Origin: Shewanella ulleungensis
GTDB taxonomy: Bacteria; Pseudomonadota; Gammaproteobacteria; Enterobacterales; Shewanellaceae
Assembly (NCBI RefSeq): GCF_014648315.1
Contig: NZ_BMQW01000002.1
Coordinates: 124,001-188,000 of the forward strand
DNA: 64,000 nt
Direction: 5' to 3'
Shown here: one piece after another, positions 1 to 9,211 of the stretch
How the letters are laid out: every line of letters begins with the position of its first letter
Position numbering within the stretch: the stretch's first letter is position 1
The notes under the pieces: generated by a model
Told to the model about the DNA's origin: nothing
Database searches by the model: none
What the model saw: only the letters and a program-made list of their open reading frames with translations
Position numbers and translations under genes: made by a program

Positions 1-40
1 AAAGCTAAGCATCATAAAAGCGTTTAATTCACGCAATATA

Positions 41-80
41 ATAACAAGCCAACGGCTTTAAACCGTTGGCTTGTTATTTT
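41..80. terminator. Bidirectional intrinsic terminator
   Basis: A perfect 15-bp inverted repeat (positions 41-55 pairing with 63-77) has a short loop, a T-run on the right and an A/T-rich stretch on the left. It lies just after the stop of the SbtA-like gene on the minus strand and could also end a plus-strand gene entering from outside the window. Confidence 0.8.
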
Positions 81-99
81 TATTCTCAATATGGCCAAA

Positions 100-1053
100 C
101 TACAGCAAAATCTGCTCAATCCACATTTGATACATAGGTAAGCCAATTAATACGTTTATGGGGAACGTTATCCCTAAAGACGCCAGCATTGCCAAACCAA
201 TATTGGCATCAGGAATCGCGGCTTTAATTGCCGCAGGAGCGGCGATATAAGAGGCACTGGCACTTAATCCGGCAAGTACTAAAATACTGCCCGATGGCAA
301 CTCTAGTGCAAAGCCTAATCCGATACCTACCCAGGCCAACACAAACGGTGCCACCGCAGCAAAAGCCAATAAACGCCATTGTTTATAAGGAATAGGAAAA
401 CACACTTTAGCCGTGCTGATCCCCATTTCGAGTAAAAACAATGCTAACAAGGTTTTAAATCCAGCTAACAACATCGGTGTTAAAGGAGCCATGCCAGTGG
501 TGCCATATAGCCAGCCAATAACAACGCCACCACATAACAATACAACCCCGCGACTGGTTAATGCCTCATGCAAAATACTGCCAGCAGATGAGTGCACTTC
601 ATTACCAGCGGTTTTAGCCTGCAGATAACGGTGCAGCCACAGCATTATGATAATGGCAGGTAATTCGAGTAATACTAGATACAGAGTGGTTTCTGGTCGT
701 AATGGCCATTGTGATTTATCGACCATTGCCATGACTACCGCAAAGGTACCCGCACTCACCGAGCCATAGTGGGCCGCAATACTAATGGCTTCTTTTTGTG
801 GAAGTTGGATTAATTTTCGCAGTAAAGGGTACAAACTCAGTGGAATAATAAATCCCAATGCGATAACCGCGATTAACTCAGATATCACTAAGTTAGCTGT
901 TTCGCCATGTAACGCCATGCCGCCTTTAAGGCCGAGGGTTAACATCAGTAAAATAGATAAGGTTTCGTAGGTGGCTTTGGGGACTTTTAAATCTGACTTG
1001 ATTAACCCCGCGATCAAACCGAGGGCAAAAAAAGCTATCACAATATCAGGCAT
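100..1053 (-). CDS. SbtA-like sodium-dependent bicarbonate transporter family protein
   Basis: The 317-residue protein is almost entirely hydrophobic, with about ten predicted membrane segments. It matches the SbtA/DUF897 family, which in cyanobacteria imports bicarbonate with sodium. Landmarks are the N-terminal LGLIAGLIKSDLKVP region, a LTLGLKGGMALHG segment and a C-terminal ASASYIAAPAAIKAAIPDA segment, which correspond to the paired inverted repeats typical of the family. Length is normal. In heterotrophic gammaproteobacteria the substrate is uncertain and may be bicarbonate or another anion. It is monocistronic here and divergent from the DUF3081 gene. Family assignment is from sequence recognition; the transported substrate is inference. 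Confidence 0.8.
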   Translation of the reverse strand: MPDIVIAFFALGLIAGLIKSDLKVPKATYETLSILLMLTLGLKGGMALHGETANLVISELIAVIALGFIIPLSLYPLLRKLIQLPQKEAISIAAHYGSVSAGTFAVVMAMVDKSQWPLRPETTLYLVLLELPAIIIMLWLHRYLQAKTAGNEVHSSAGSILHEALTSRGVVLLCGGVVIGWLYGTTGMAPLTPMLLAGFKTLLALFLLEMGISTAKVCFPIPYKQWRLLAFAAVAPFVLAWVGIGLGFALELPSGSILVLAGLSASASYIAAPAAIKAAIPDANIGLAMLASLGITFPINVLIGLPMYQMWIEQILL

Positions 1054-1202
1054 AGTATTGGGTTCTGTCTGTTATGAAGTACGGCGATTCTGCCTTGTTG
1101 TATGGCTAAATGGAACTGTTTTAAGAATTTTTTTATGACTATTGGACAGCATTGTTATTGTGAGCGTATTGTAGAATATGTGTAATTCACAGGACGTATA
1201 TT

Positions 1203-1502
1203 ATGAAAAATGAAATTGATATTCACCGTGCTTTAAAAGTGTTTAATAAAGTCACTCAATACGGTGAAAAACGCATGGCTGAAGACGATAAGACTAAAAA
1301 AAATGTTTTCGGTAACGACTATTACTTATGTGGCATTAGCGCGCAAACCGACCATGACGGTTACACCATTGTATTGTCGGATGCACAGGTAAGCTTAACG
1401 GTGTTTTTTCACAATAAATACCAGTTTGAATACCCGTCTAACGATGCACTTGATAACTTTTTAAGGCGTTTTAATGACGTAGAAAATTATCAAGCGGCAT
1501 AG
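1203..1502 (+). CDS. DUF3081 family small protein
   Basis: This 99-residue soluble protein resembles the DUF3081 family of short proteins found in Shewanella and Vibrio. It is charged, begins with a helical segment (residues 1-30) and contains a central NDYYLCGISAQTDHDGYTIV stretch, probably beta-rich, ending in an acidic C-terminus. It has no signal peptide or membrane segment. The ATG follows an ACAGGACG ribosome-binding stretch. It sits alone between divergently and convergently oriented neighbours. I know no function for the family, and the assignment rests on recognition of the sequence alone. Confidence 0.65.
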   Translation: MKNEIDIHRALKVFNKVTQYGEKRMAEDDKTKKNVFGNDYYLCGISAQTDHDGYTIVLSDAQVSLTVFFHNKYQFEYPSNDALDNFLRRFNDVENYQAA

Positions 1503-1550
1503 AACCGCACAATATGTTGCTAGGTGAAAATAGATCCGTTAAGTAGGCTG

Positions 1551-2792
1551 TTATTCAGTCGCAGCACAAATAATCCATTGCTTCATTTCAGTTAGGCGGC
1601 TATAAGTGCGCCTAAATTCAAATGACAGCGCCCCATCGAGATACAACTCATCTAGCGACCATTGGCTGTGTATGATCAAAATGACTTTTTGATCATACAG
1701 TTCATCTACCAAGCTAATAAAACGTCGAGCGGGATCATCCTCGCTAGCATATGCCAATTGGCGCTCGCCAGTTGTGGTGGCTTGTGAGCCATCTTCAGTA
1801 CCTCTTGCCCTAATCCAGCTGCGTACTTTACCCCCTAACTGCGGCACGCCACTTAGTAGCACATAACTAAATTGACTAGCAATTTCTATGTAATCTAATG
1901 CCGATCTTGGGCCTTCGCATAATGCTGAAAATTCAAACCAGCCGAGTCGGTCATGCAGAGCTTCGATGGCTATGTCGCGCTGGCAGATATGCAATGTCTG
2001 TTTAGCTGCTTTTATCACACTTGTATGAATAAATAATTGGCTCATTTGAGTAAAAATATCTTCAGCATTTTGAACTGATGGTAGCGATAGCCAGGCTAAC
2101 GGTATTTGATTTTGCTGCTGTGGATCTGGTTGAGTCATGCGATGATCTTTATCACCATCAAGGTGGATCTCTTGGGTAAAACGATGCAGTAAATCTATTG
2201 TGGGTAAAAAACGATCGCGCTGTAAACCATTTTTGTATAAGTCGACAATTGGGATGTTAGATGTAGCCACTAAAGTTACACCCGACTGGAACAAAGTATC
2301 AAACAGCCTAGCCAGTAAAATAGCATCACCAATGTCGGACACAAAAAACTCATCAAAACAAATGATTTGATATTGCGAGGCTATTTGTTTGGCAATATGG
2401 GAGAGGGGATCGCGGATCCCAGATGTTTGATTAAGTTGCTGGTGGATCATGGCCATAAACCGATGAAAATGCAGACGCAGTATCGGCGCTTTGTTATTAC
2501 AATGATATTGATTTATGCATTGATAAAACAAGTCCATCAAAAATGTTTTCCCCCGGCCAACATCTCCCCACATGTACAACCCTTCAACTGGGGATGTAGT
2601 GGTTATATGTTGCTGATAAAGCATCTCTAATGCCAACAACGCTTGTTGTTGTGCGGGGTCTTGCTGTAGGTTTTTATTTAACGCTTTTTGGTATGCCTGT
2701 AATGGCGAATCCGTTATGACCTCAGAGACAATGGCATTTGTGAGTGCTGTTAGCGAAGGAGGTCTCGATTTATTGTTAGCGGATGTCGGCAT
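1551..2792 (-). CDS. ZapE/AFG1-like AAA ATPase
   Basis: The 413-residue protein is an AFG1-type P-loop ATPase. Walker A is GDVGRGKT at residues 76-83 and Walker B IICFDEFF at about 143-150. An ATSN sensor I motif and the NGLQRDRFLPTI segment are characteristic of ZapE, and a C-terminal RRTYSRLTEM arginine motif follows. ZapE is a cell-division ATPase that acts on the Z ring under stress or low oxygen. This copy looks divergent from typical enterobacterial ZapE, with a longer N-terminus and an insert near residue 220, so it may be a paralogue of a main zapE elsewhere. It is divergent from the bactofilin gene across a 144-bp gap. Confidence 0.8.
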   Translation of the reverse strand: MPTSANNKSRPPSLTALTNAIVSEVITDSPLQAYQKALNKNLQQDPAQQQALLALEMLYQQHITTTSPVEGLYMWGDVGRGKTFLMDLFYQCINQYHCNNKAPILRLHFHRFMAMIHQQLNQTSGIRDPLSHIAKQIASQYQIICFDEFFVSDIGDAILLARLFDTLFQSGVTLVATSNIPIVDLYKNGLQRDRFLPTIDLLHRFTQEIHLDGDKDHRMTQPDPQQQNQIPLAWLSLPSVQNAEDIFTQMSQLFIHTSVIKAAKQTLHICQRDIAIEALHDRLGWFEFSALCEGPRSALDYIEIASQFSYVLLSGVPQLGGKVRSWIRARGTEDGSQATTTGERQLAYASEDDPARRFISLVDELYDQKVILIIHSQWSLDELYLDGALSFEFRRTYSRLTEMKQWIICAATE

Positions 2793-2936
2793 AAGGATAT
2801 AAACGTAACACTAAAGGCAAATTGTTGATCTAGGTAATATAGCATAAATCATAGGCTTTATTATGCAGCACATTTACTTTAAGCTTTATGGTTACCTGTA
2901 ACAATTTATTAACCCTAAACCCGAAAAGGATGCTAA

Positions 2937-3704
2937 GTGAATAATAAGAATAAGGGGATAACCTATATAGGTGCCGACATGTCATTAGCGGGTGATATGA
3001 GTCTTCGTGGTCCTGCAATGATTGCAGGCAAAACTAAAGGTAAAATTAGTTCAAGTCATCAGATTCAGATTGCTGTTGGCGGTGAGGTTGAAGGTGAAGT
3101 GTTTTGCCAGGAAATACGTGTCTCTGGCGTGTTCAAAGGGAAATTACACTGTAATAAGCTAGTGATTGTCAGTTCTGGCGTAGTTGACGGCGAAGTGTCG
3201 AGTCATCAAATGGAAATTTATGATGGCGGCCAATTTATTGGTATGCGTACCAAAGGGCCTGAGCCATCAGTATTACCTGAACCTGAAGCAGGCTCGACAA
3301 CAGTTAACATGCCAGCTATGACCGACTCAAATAAACCCGCTTCAGCACCTAAATGGGCTTATGCTGCTTTGGCTGGAGTCATTATTGTCGCGGGCATTCT
3401 ATTTTTACCGCAAATCAATTCAGTCATAACGTCGCCAAATACATCACCTGATTCGGCTTCAAGCCAAGCCAATCAGAGTCGGCAAACCTCAAGTGATATA
3501 ACAGAAAATGCTGCATTATTAATGCAAGATGTTGAACAACAAAGTGCATTTGTTGAACAGCATGAAGAGCTTATTGGCGCAGGACAAACCGATATTAATA
3601 CAGCAATGGAAGACTTACATGCATTGGAGCAAATCAATCAGACGCTGGGTGACACGCTCAATACCGATGAAACCAATGAGCAAGATATTGAATTAAGGCC
3701 TTGA
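2937..3704 (+). CDS. Membrane-anchored bactofilin
   Basis: Residues about 15-105 form a bactofilin (DUF583) right-handed beta-helix, seen as repeated G-x-I/V-x-G-x-V/I turns. Unlike cytosolic bactofilins, the domain is followed by a proline/serine-rich linker, a membrane helix at about 140-160 and a serine-rich plus acidic helical tail (residues 165-255). Bactofilins polymerise into cytoskeletal scaffolds that position envelope enzymes. The start is GTG, preceded by AAAGGA at a suitable distance. The C-terminal tail would lie on the opposite side of the membrane from the helix domain, so it could pass scaffold information to the periplasm; that is inference. A peptidoglycan cross-linking enzyme gene lies convergently downstream. 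Confidence 0.82.
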   Translation: MNNKNKGITYIGADMSLAGDMSLRGPAMIAGKTKGKISSSHQIQIAVGGEVEGEVFCQEIRVSGVFKGKLHCNKLVIVSSGVVDGEVSSHQMEIYDGGQFIGMRTKGPEPSVLPEPEAGSTTVNMPAMTDSNKPASAPKWAYAALAGVIIVAGILFLPQINSVITSPNTSPDSASSQANQSRQTSSDITENAALLMQDVEQQSAFVEQHEELIGAGQTDINTAMEDLHALEQINQTLGDTLNTDETNEQDIELRP

Positions 3705-3736
3705 TTGAAGCAAGAGATTAAAACGTCAAAAAATGA

Positions 3737-3786
3737 AAAAATGGCTTGATTAACATCCGCTAACACGAAGTAATCAAGCCATTTTT
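3737..3786. terminator. Bidirectional intrinsic terminator
   Basis: A 16-bp perfect stem (3737-3752 with 3771-3786) has A-runs on the left and T-runs on the right. It lies between the convergent bactofilin and L,D-transpeptidase genes and can serve both. Confidence 0.85.
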
Positions 3787-3820
3787 GTTAATGTGCTAGG
3801 CCTATTAAGGCCAAGAGCAA

Positions 3821-4741
3821 TTATGGGTTAATGCGTGTTGGCATACCAGTACGTTTTTCTAATACACGCTTTAACGTTGTTGAGTCTGTTTCTGGATGAG
3901 CCAGAAAACGCGTCATGTTCTTGTCTAACGTCAATGACACAGGCTCTTTTGAATCAAACTCAGCCTGAGTTTTAGACAGTGGCTCATGCACTTCAAGATA
4001 ACGACTACCATCTGGCTCCGCAGTCGCTTTGATAGGTTTATTTAAAAATTCAACACGAGTGCCAACAGGGACCGTTTCAAATAAGTGCTTAATGTCTTCG
4101 TCGCGTAAACGGATACAGCCAGAACTCACACGCAAACCAATACCAAATGTGGCATTAGTGCCGTGTACCGCAAATAGGTTACCGACATACAGCGCATATA
4201 ACCCCATAGGATTGTCTGGGCCCGCTGGCCACACCGCTGGTAAGGTAATGCCGTTAGATGCATAAATACGACGAGTATTTGCCGTTGGCGTCCACGTTGG
4301 GTTAGCGCGTTTACGTTGTACCGTCGTCACCCAATTTTCAGGGGTATCACGGCCTATTTGACCAATACCGATAGGCAACACTTCAACGACATTTTTACCC
4401 TTAGGATAATAATATAAACGCATTTCAGCAGAGTTAATCACAATGCCTTCTTGCTTGGTGTCCGGCAAGATTAACTGGTGAGGAATAATTAAGGTACTAC
4501 CTGGTTTTGGTAAAAATGGATCAACGCCAGGGTTGGCTTCTGTAAGATTGGTTAAGCCTAATTGAAATTTGGCTGCAATTTGCTCTAGTGTGAGCTTGCC
4601 TTCTTCTGGAACCACATAATACTGGTTCTCACCCACTAATTTACTGCCATTAGTCGGTAAACGATATTCAACCGCAGTGCTTGAGAAGCTTAATAATATC
4701 GCAGTCGTGGCTACGAATGCTGTGCGTAACGAAATCATCAT
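3821..4741 (-). CDS. LysM-domain L,D-transpeptidase (YkuD family)
   Basis: This secreted enzyme makes 3-3 peptidoglycan cross-links or attaches a lipoprotein to peptidoglycan. From the chosen start (MMISLRTAF, 306 residues) there is a signal peptide to about residue 23, a LysM peptidoglycan-binding domain at about 40-88 and a YkuD catalytic domain at about 100-235. The catalytic domain has the VHGTN histidine motif (about 202-206) and SSGCIRL (about 216-222) with the nucleophilic cysteine. A longer frame opens 60 bases upstream but would place 20 residues before the signal peptide, so I reject it. An arginine-rich C-terminal tail follows the domain. It resembles the ErfK/YbiS/YcfS/YnhG group. 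Confidence 0.9.
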   Translation of the reverse strand: MMISLRTAFVATTAILLSFSSTAVEYRLPTNGSKLVGENQYYVVPEEGKLTLEQIAAKFQLGLTNLTEANPGVDPFLPKPGSTLIIPHQLILPDTKQEGIVINSAEMRLYYYPKGKNVVEVLPIGIGQIGRDTPENWVTTVQRKRANPTWTPTANTRRIYASNGITLPAVWPAGPDNPMGLYALYVGNLFAVHGTNATFGIGLRVSSGCIRLRDEDIKHLFETVPVGTRVEFLNKPIKATAEPDGSRYLEVHEPLSKTQAEFDSKEPVSLTLDKNMTRFLAHPETDSTTLKRVLEKRTGMPTRINP

Positions 4742-4934
4742 AAGGGGTACATTATTCCTAAAAATAGACGTTATATTAGTCAGGTTACAATATCTTGCCA
4801 AGCTTGACTATTTATACAGTGCCGTACAAATTCCAATTATTCTCAGAATGATCACATCATTAATCGAATTGGTGTAATAGCGCGCATCGTCACTTATTAA
4901 ACTTAAAAACTCAACTGATTTTTTTGCACTTTAC

Positions 4935-6485
4935 TCATTTTAATCCCAAGCGTTTGGCTAAACGGTGTAAGTTGCCTGAATCAAGCTGAAGGCTGCGTGC
5001 TGTCGCAGCCCAATTACTCTCAGTTTGGGCCAGTACTTGCTCAATAAATTGACGTTGGAACTGATCTGTTGCATCTCGTAAGTTCATTTGTGGTAAAGAT
5101 GTTACTGATTGTTTAATGCCAATAGCTTTATGGGGTAGCGCTTTTTCATCGTGATGTGAAGCAAACTCAAAGTGCTGAGGTTGAATCATGCACATACCAT
5201 TGTGGACGCCAGCCGAACGAGCCAATACAGCTGCGCGATGAATAGCATGTTCAAGTTCGCGAATGTTACCTGGCCAGTCATATTGCTTAAGTAATGACAG
5301 CGCTGCGGTGTCTAATCCTAAATGACTGAGTTGCAGTTGTTGACGATAGCGTTCAACAAAAAAACCGGCTAATAAATGAATATCCTGTGGACGCTCACGA
5401 AGTGGTGGGACAACAACAGGAAATACACTTAAACGATGATATAAATCGGCCCTAAAACGTCCTGCTAATACTTCACTTTTAAGATCTTTATTAGTGGCGG
5501 CAATAATTCTTACATCCACTTTTAGGCTGCGATCGTCACCTACTTTTTGTAAATCACCGTATTGCAGTACCCGTAATAATTTTGCTTGTAAGTTCAGTGG
5601 CAGCTCACCGATTTCATCTAAAAATAACGTGCCTTTATCGGCTACTTCAAATTTACCACTGCGGTGGCTGATAGCACCTGTAAAAGCACCTTTTACGTGA
5701 CCAAATAACTCACTTTCTGCAACTGACTCAGCCAATGCTGCACAGTTTAAATACACCAGTGATTTATGAGCTCTGGGCGAATGCTGGTGTACGGCTTTTG
5801 CAATAAGCTCTTTACCAGTGCCCGTTTCGCCTAAAATCAGTACATTTAATTCTGTGGCCGCGACCACATCCACCTCATTAAGTAAGGCTAAAAACGCATC
5901 ATCTTGGCCGATAATCTCTGTTGCTGTGTCGAGCTGGCCTGAAGGTTTACTACTGGTAATGGTGAAGTTATTAGCTTGTTTTTCGAGTTTATCAATTAAT
6001 AACGCATTATTAAGTGAAGCTGCGGTAATGGCGCTAATACTGCGTAATTCATTATTGCTGAACTGATCAAATTTATTCGGATCGAGTGCGTCGATTGTTA
6101 ATGCCCCTATCAGCTGCTCGTTTGCAAATAACGGCAAGCCGATGCAGGCATGCACTTTTAAATCACCGTCTACATTAGGAATTAGACCATCATAGGGGTC
6201 AGGCAATATACTGTCGGCAGGAAAACGAACTATATCGCCAGCTCTAGCTATGGCCTCAAGCCTTGGATGTTCATTAACAATAAACCGCCGGCCTAGTACA
6301 TCGGCACTGAGGCCATCTATAGCTAACGGAGTGAATTGATGACCTTGAAACGACAATAATGCAGCGGCATCACAATCAAGGGTCTCTCTAAGCGTGGTCA
6401 ATAAGCGTGAAAAACGATCGCGATTAGATAAATTTGCTGTGATATCAAGAGCGATACGAGTGAGATCTGTTTGACTTAACGCCAT
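4935..6485 (-). CDS. norR: NorR, nitric oxide-responsive sigma-54 activator
   Basis: NorR binds NO at a mononuclear iron in its N-terminal GAF domain and then activates sigma-54 promoters of NO-detoxifying genes. The GAF region (about 15-170) keeps the iron-site segments [10 protein letters not shown] and [10 protein letters not shown]. The AAA+ domain has Walker A GETGTGKE (223-230 of the longer frame), the sigma-54-contacting GAFTGA loop (270-275) and Walker B LFLDEIG (291-297). A Fis-type helix-turn-helix ends the protein. The start is taken at MALSQTD (516 residues); four extra codons upstream have no support. It lies downstream of the NO reductase gene on the same strand. A perfect GT-N7-AC palindrome lies just before its start, suggesting autoregulation. 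Confidence 0.93.
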   Translation of the reverse strand: MALSQTDLTRIALDITANLSNRDRFSRLLTTLRETLDCDAAALLSFQGHQFTPLAIDGLSADVLGRRFIVNEHPRLEAIARAGDIVRFPADSILPDPYDGLIPNVDGDLKVHACIGLPLFANEQLIGALTIDALDPNKFDQFSNNELRSISAITAASLNNALLIDKLEKQANNFTITSSKPSGQLDTATEIIGQDDAFLALLNEVDVVAATELNVLILGETGTGKELIAKAVHQHSPRAHKSLVYLNCAALAESVAESELFGHVKGAFTGAISHRSGKFEVADKGTLFLDEIGELPLNLQAKLLRVLQYGDLQKVGDDRSLKVDVRIIAATNKDLKSEVLAGRFRADLYHRLSVFPVVVPPLRERPQDIHLLAGFFVERYRQQLQLSHLGLDTAALSLLKQYDWPGNIRELEHAIHRAAVLARSAGVHNGMCMIQPQHFEFASHHDEKALPHKAIGIKQSVTSLPQMNLRDATDQFQRQFIEQVLAQTESNWAATARSLQLDSGNLHRLAKRLGLK

Positions 6486-6513
6486 GACCAACTCCAATAG
6501 AAACTAAGTGATT

Positions 6514-6524
6514 GTCATTATGAC
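6514..6524. promoter_or_regulatory. NorR-type site (GT-N7-AC) upstream of norR
   Basis: The sequence TTGTCATTATGACAA is a perfect palindrome containing GT-CATTATG-AC, the known NorR half-site pattern. It lies about 30 bases before the norR start, a position better suited to autorepression than to sigma-54 activation. Function is inference. Confidence 0.55.
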
Positions 6525-6565
6525 AAATGTAAATATAACAACAAGTGCCAATAGGTTATGTCGAT

Positions 6566-6605
6566 CACAAAAGGGCCGCTATGTTCATAAAAGGGCCCTT
6601 TTGTG
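6566..6605. other. Hairpin between norB and norR
   Basis: A 12-bp inverted repeat (CACAAAAGGGCC at 6566-6577 with its complement at 6594-6605) lies downstream of the NO reductase stop. It has no T-run on the minus strand, so it may be a processing or 3'-stability hairpin rather than a classical terminator. Confidence 0.5.
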
Positions 6606-6636
6606 AGTTGAGTTATCTTATTACTCGGAGCTAGTG

Positions 6637-8919
6637 TTATGCCAATGCGACGGTTTGTTTCGCTTTAGCACTCTTGCTGCTAATGGCTTTTTTGATCAGG
6701 TCAAATAGGAACGTTGCCATCAATAATCCGCCAATACTGAAGATAATGTCGCCGAACATTCTCATCCATACGAGGTTTTCAACTAACTCACTGTGAATAA
6801 CCGCTGGTGAGCGAGCATACCAGTAACCGTGGTCGATAGCGGCAAAGAACTGCACGATGCCCACAGGTAATAGTGACATAAATACCATAGCAGCCAAGCC
6901 GATGTTTAATGTCCAAAATGCACCTTTAAGGTATTTATGGTTCCATTGCATATTGCCGGTTAATCCACGTAAGCAGAACAGCATTAATCCCATTCCTAAC
7001 ATGCCGTATACGCCCATAAATGCTGCGTGAGCATGGGTAGCCGTAGTGTTTAACCCTTGAATAAAGTACAGCGAAATAGGTGGGTTGATTAAGAACCCCA
7101 ATACCCCAGCACCTACTAAATTCCAAAATGAGGTGGCGACAAAGAACATAATGGCCCAATGATAACGCTCCATCCAAGGACTGGCTTTACGTAATCGATA
7201 GGTCTCCATTGCTTCAAAGCCTATGAGAGCTAATGGCACAACTTCAAGTGCTGAGAATATTGCGCCCCATGCAATGACTGAGGTTTGAGTGCCAGTAAAA
7301 TAAAGATGGTGCAAGGTGCCGATTAAGCCACCCGTTAAAAAGATAACCGTAGAGAACAATACAGCACCATTAGCGCTGCGAGCACGAATCAAGCCTAAGC
7401 GAACTAACATCAAGGCAATCACCGAGGTGGCAAAGGTTTCAAAGAAGCCTTCTACCCACAAATGCACAACCCACCAGCGCCAGTATTCTGCAATTGCAAG
7501 GTTTGAGTGTTTGCCCATAAATAGGCCTGCACCATAAAACAAACCTATGGCAACACATGAGGCATACAGCACCCAAATAACCGGTTGCATGTCGCTACTC
7601 ACTTTTAATGCAGGGCGCATAGATGCCGTAACCAGTGCCAACCAAATCAATAAACCACCCAGTAATAGGATTTGCCATACACGGCCTAAATCAATGTATT
7701 CATAGCCTTGATGACCAAATAAGAAGTTCATGTCGAGATCAAAATATTGTTGTACGCCTAACCATTCACCCGCCATTGAGCCTAATACCACGACCACTAA
7801 AGCCACCCACAATACATTAACGCCAAGGCGTTGATATTTCGGCTCATAACCAGATAATGCAGGTGCAATATATAATCCAGTACCTAACCATGCTGTAGCA
7901 ATCCAAAATACGGCGAGTTGAGTGTGCCAGGTACGCGTCACCGAATAAGGTAAGATTTCAGAGATGGCTATGCCATAAAACTCTTGGCCTTCTACTGCGT
8001 AATGCGCGGTGATGCCACCCACTAATATTTGTAGTAAAAATAAACCAATAGCGGTTACAAAGTATTTGCCTACCGCTTTTTGCGATGCGGTTGGCTTAGT
8101 GTAAAAAAGCGGGTCCTCCTTAGCGGGTTCTGGTAATGACTCTTCTTTGCAGCAGGCATGATGCCAAATTAACATCGCAATGCCTAAGATCAATGTGATG
8201 ACACTTAATATTGACCACACGATATTGTCTGACGTCGGTAAGTTGCCGATTTGAGGATCATACGGCCAGTTATTGGTGTAAGTATAATCGTAACCAGGAC
8301 GCTCGGTTACCGCGGCCCATGAGCCCCAAAACAAGAAAGCATTTAGCAATTCACGATGGCTGGCATCGGTGATAGTGCCTTCTTTCATGGCATATTGTTC
8401 GCGCAGTGATGACAGTGCAGGATCGTCACCAAAAAGTGATAAATAGTGTTGAGTCACTTCATTTATCGCCGCAACTCTGGTGTTTGAAAGCGTAACATAG
8501 GTTTTATCCTCTGCACTTTCGACAACCGTATTATGGCGCATATCATTTCTGAGGGCTTTTTCTAACCCTGCTTGCTGTTCAGAATCGAGTTCTGCGAAAT
8601 CACGATTGAAACGTGCTTTAGCCGTAATAGACAACCAAGCTTGTGCTTCGCGGTGTAACCAATCAGCAGTCCAGTCTGGTGCCACATAAGAGCCATGACC
8701 CCAAATTGATCCTAACTGATGTCCACCCATTGATCGCCAAACAAGTTGACCTTGCTCAATATCGTTTTCGGTAAATATGGGATGGCCACTGGTGTCAGTA
8801 AACGCCGTTGGAATAGGCGGCTTTTCTCGGTATATACCGCTGCCTAAACTAAGTAATACAGTGAAGGAAGCCACAAGCACGATTAATAGTGCAATGCCGG
8901 TGAGTTTGTTTTTGCTCAT
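6637..8919 (-). CDS. norB: Quinol-dependent nitric oxide reductase (qNor)
   Basis: This 760-residue protein is the single-subunit, quinol-oxidising NO reductase (also called NorZ), which reduces two NO to N2O in the inner membrane. The N-terminal extension (about 40-235) is the cytochrome-c-like fold that lacks haem in qNor. The catalytic subunit follows with about 13 helices and the haem and non-haem-iron histidines in HTQLAVFW, VHLWVEGFFE, HHLYFTGT and HAHAAFMGVYG. The length is typical. A good AGAGGA ribosome-binding site precedes the ATG. With norR directly downstream and three NorR-type sites upstream, it is very likely an NO-detoxification gene rather than part of a denitrification cluster, since no other denitrification genes are here. 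Confidence 0.95.
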   Translation of the reverse strand: MSKNKLTGIALLIVLVASFTVLLSLGSGIYREKPPIPTAFTDTSGHPIFTENDIEQGQLVWRSMGGHQLGSIWGHGSYVAPDWTADWLHREAQAWLSITAKARFNRDFAELDSEQQAGLEKALRNDMRHNTVVESAEDKTYVTLSNTRVAAINEVTQHYLSLFGDDPALSSLREQYAMKEGTITDASHRELLNAFLFWGSWAAVTERPGYDYTYTNNWPYDPQIGNLPTSDNIVWSILSVITLILGIAMLIWHHACCKEESLPEPAKEDPLFYTKPTASQKAVGKYFVTAIGLFLLQILVGGITAHYAVEGQEFYGIAISEILPYSVTRTWHTQLAVFWIATAWLGTGLYIAPALSGYEPKYQRLGVNVLWVALVVVVLGSMAGEWLGVQQYFDLDMNFLFGHQGYEYIDLGRVWQILLLGGLLIWLALVTASMRPALKVSSDMQPVIWVLYASCVAIGLFYGAGLFMGKHSNLAIAEYWRWWVVHLWVEGFFETFATSVIALMLVRLGLIRARSANGAVLFSTVIFLTGGLIGTLHHLYFTGTQTSVIAWGAIFSALEVVPLALIGFEAMETYRLRKASPWMERYHWAIMFFVATSFWNLVGAGVLGFLINPPISLYFIQGLNTTATHAHAAFMGVYGMLGMGLMLFCLRGLTGNMQWNHKYLKGAFWTLNIGLAAMVFMSLLPVGIVQFFAAIDHGYWYARSPAVIHSELVENLVWMRMFGDIIFSIGGLLMATFLFDLIKKAISSKSAKAKQTVALA

Positions 8920-8957
8920 AAGTCCTCTTAGCGCAAAGTCATTTTGATACCGATGAC

Positions 8958-8976
8958 ATTACACAAGACGTGCCAA
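8958..8976 (-). promoter_or_regulatory. Candidate sigma-54 promoter of norB
   Basis: On the minus strand the sequence TTGGCACG (8969-8976) matches the -24 element well. The -12 position reads GTGT instead of TTGC, so GG and the GC-equivalent are 10 bases apart but the second is GT. A start about 12 bases further would leave a leader of about 30 bases before norB. A sigma-54 promoter is required if NorR controls the gene. Confidence 0.55.
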
Positions 8977-9041
8977 CTTTTATTTTTCAAACAAGCTATT
9001 GATTAATAAGTTTTTAGTGGTTTTAGTTGTTTATTTTAAAT

Positions 9042-9095
9042 GTCTTATTGACACACAGTATATGTGTCAATAAGACTGTTTGATGTCGAAATGAC
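9042..9095. promoter_or_regulatory. Three NorR enhancer-type sites upstream of norB
   Basis: Three exact GT-N7-AC sites lie at 9042-9052, 9066-9076 and 9085-9095, about 65-130 bases upstream of the -24 element. The first two form a perfect 14-bp inverted repeat (arms 9042-9055 and 9063-9076). Three such sites upstream of a sigma-54 promoter is the arrangement known for NorR at norVW in Escherichia coli. Sites and spacing are seen directly; NorR binding is inferred. Confidence 0.75.
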
Positions 9096-9155
9096 AGCGG
9101 TATTATATTTACTCTGTTATTTCATCGTGGTTTACCTTATTCGATAAAGATATTT

Positions 9156-9198
9156 ACTTAGCATGCTAACTAGTTATAATGCTTAGCACGCTAACTAA
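9156..9198. promoter_or_regulatory. Twin operator overlapping the slyA-like promoter
   Basis: The motif CTTAGCAYGCTAACTA occurs twice in direct orientation (9157-9172 and 9182-9197), each copy being a near-palindrome around TTAGCATGCTAA. A TATAAT -10 box (9175-9180) sits between them. MarR/SlyA dimers bind such palindromes, so autorepression of the operon is likely. Confidence 0.65.
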
Positions 9199-9211
9199 GT
9201 GAGTGTTAATC

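Noticed and set aside
4029..4265. Plus-strand frame opposite the L,D-transpeptidase gene
   Set aside because: It is antisense to the conserved catalytic domain and has no family features.
8941..9000. FNR/CRP-type site before norB
   Set aside because: No convincing TTGAT-N4-ATCAA or TGTGA-N6-TCACA palindrome is present; the NorR and sigma-54 elements explain the region better.
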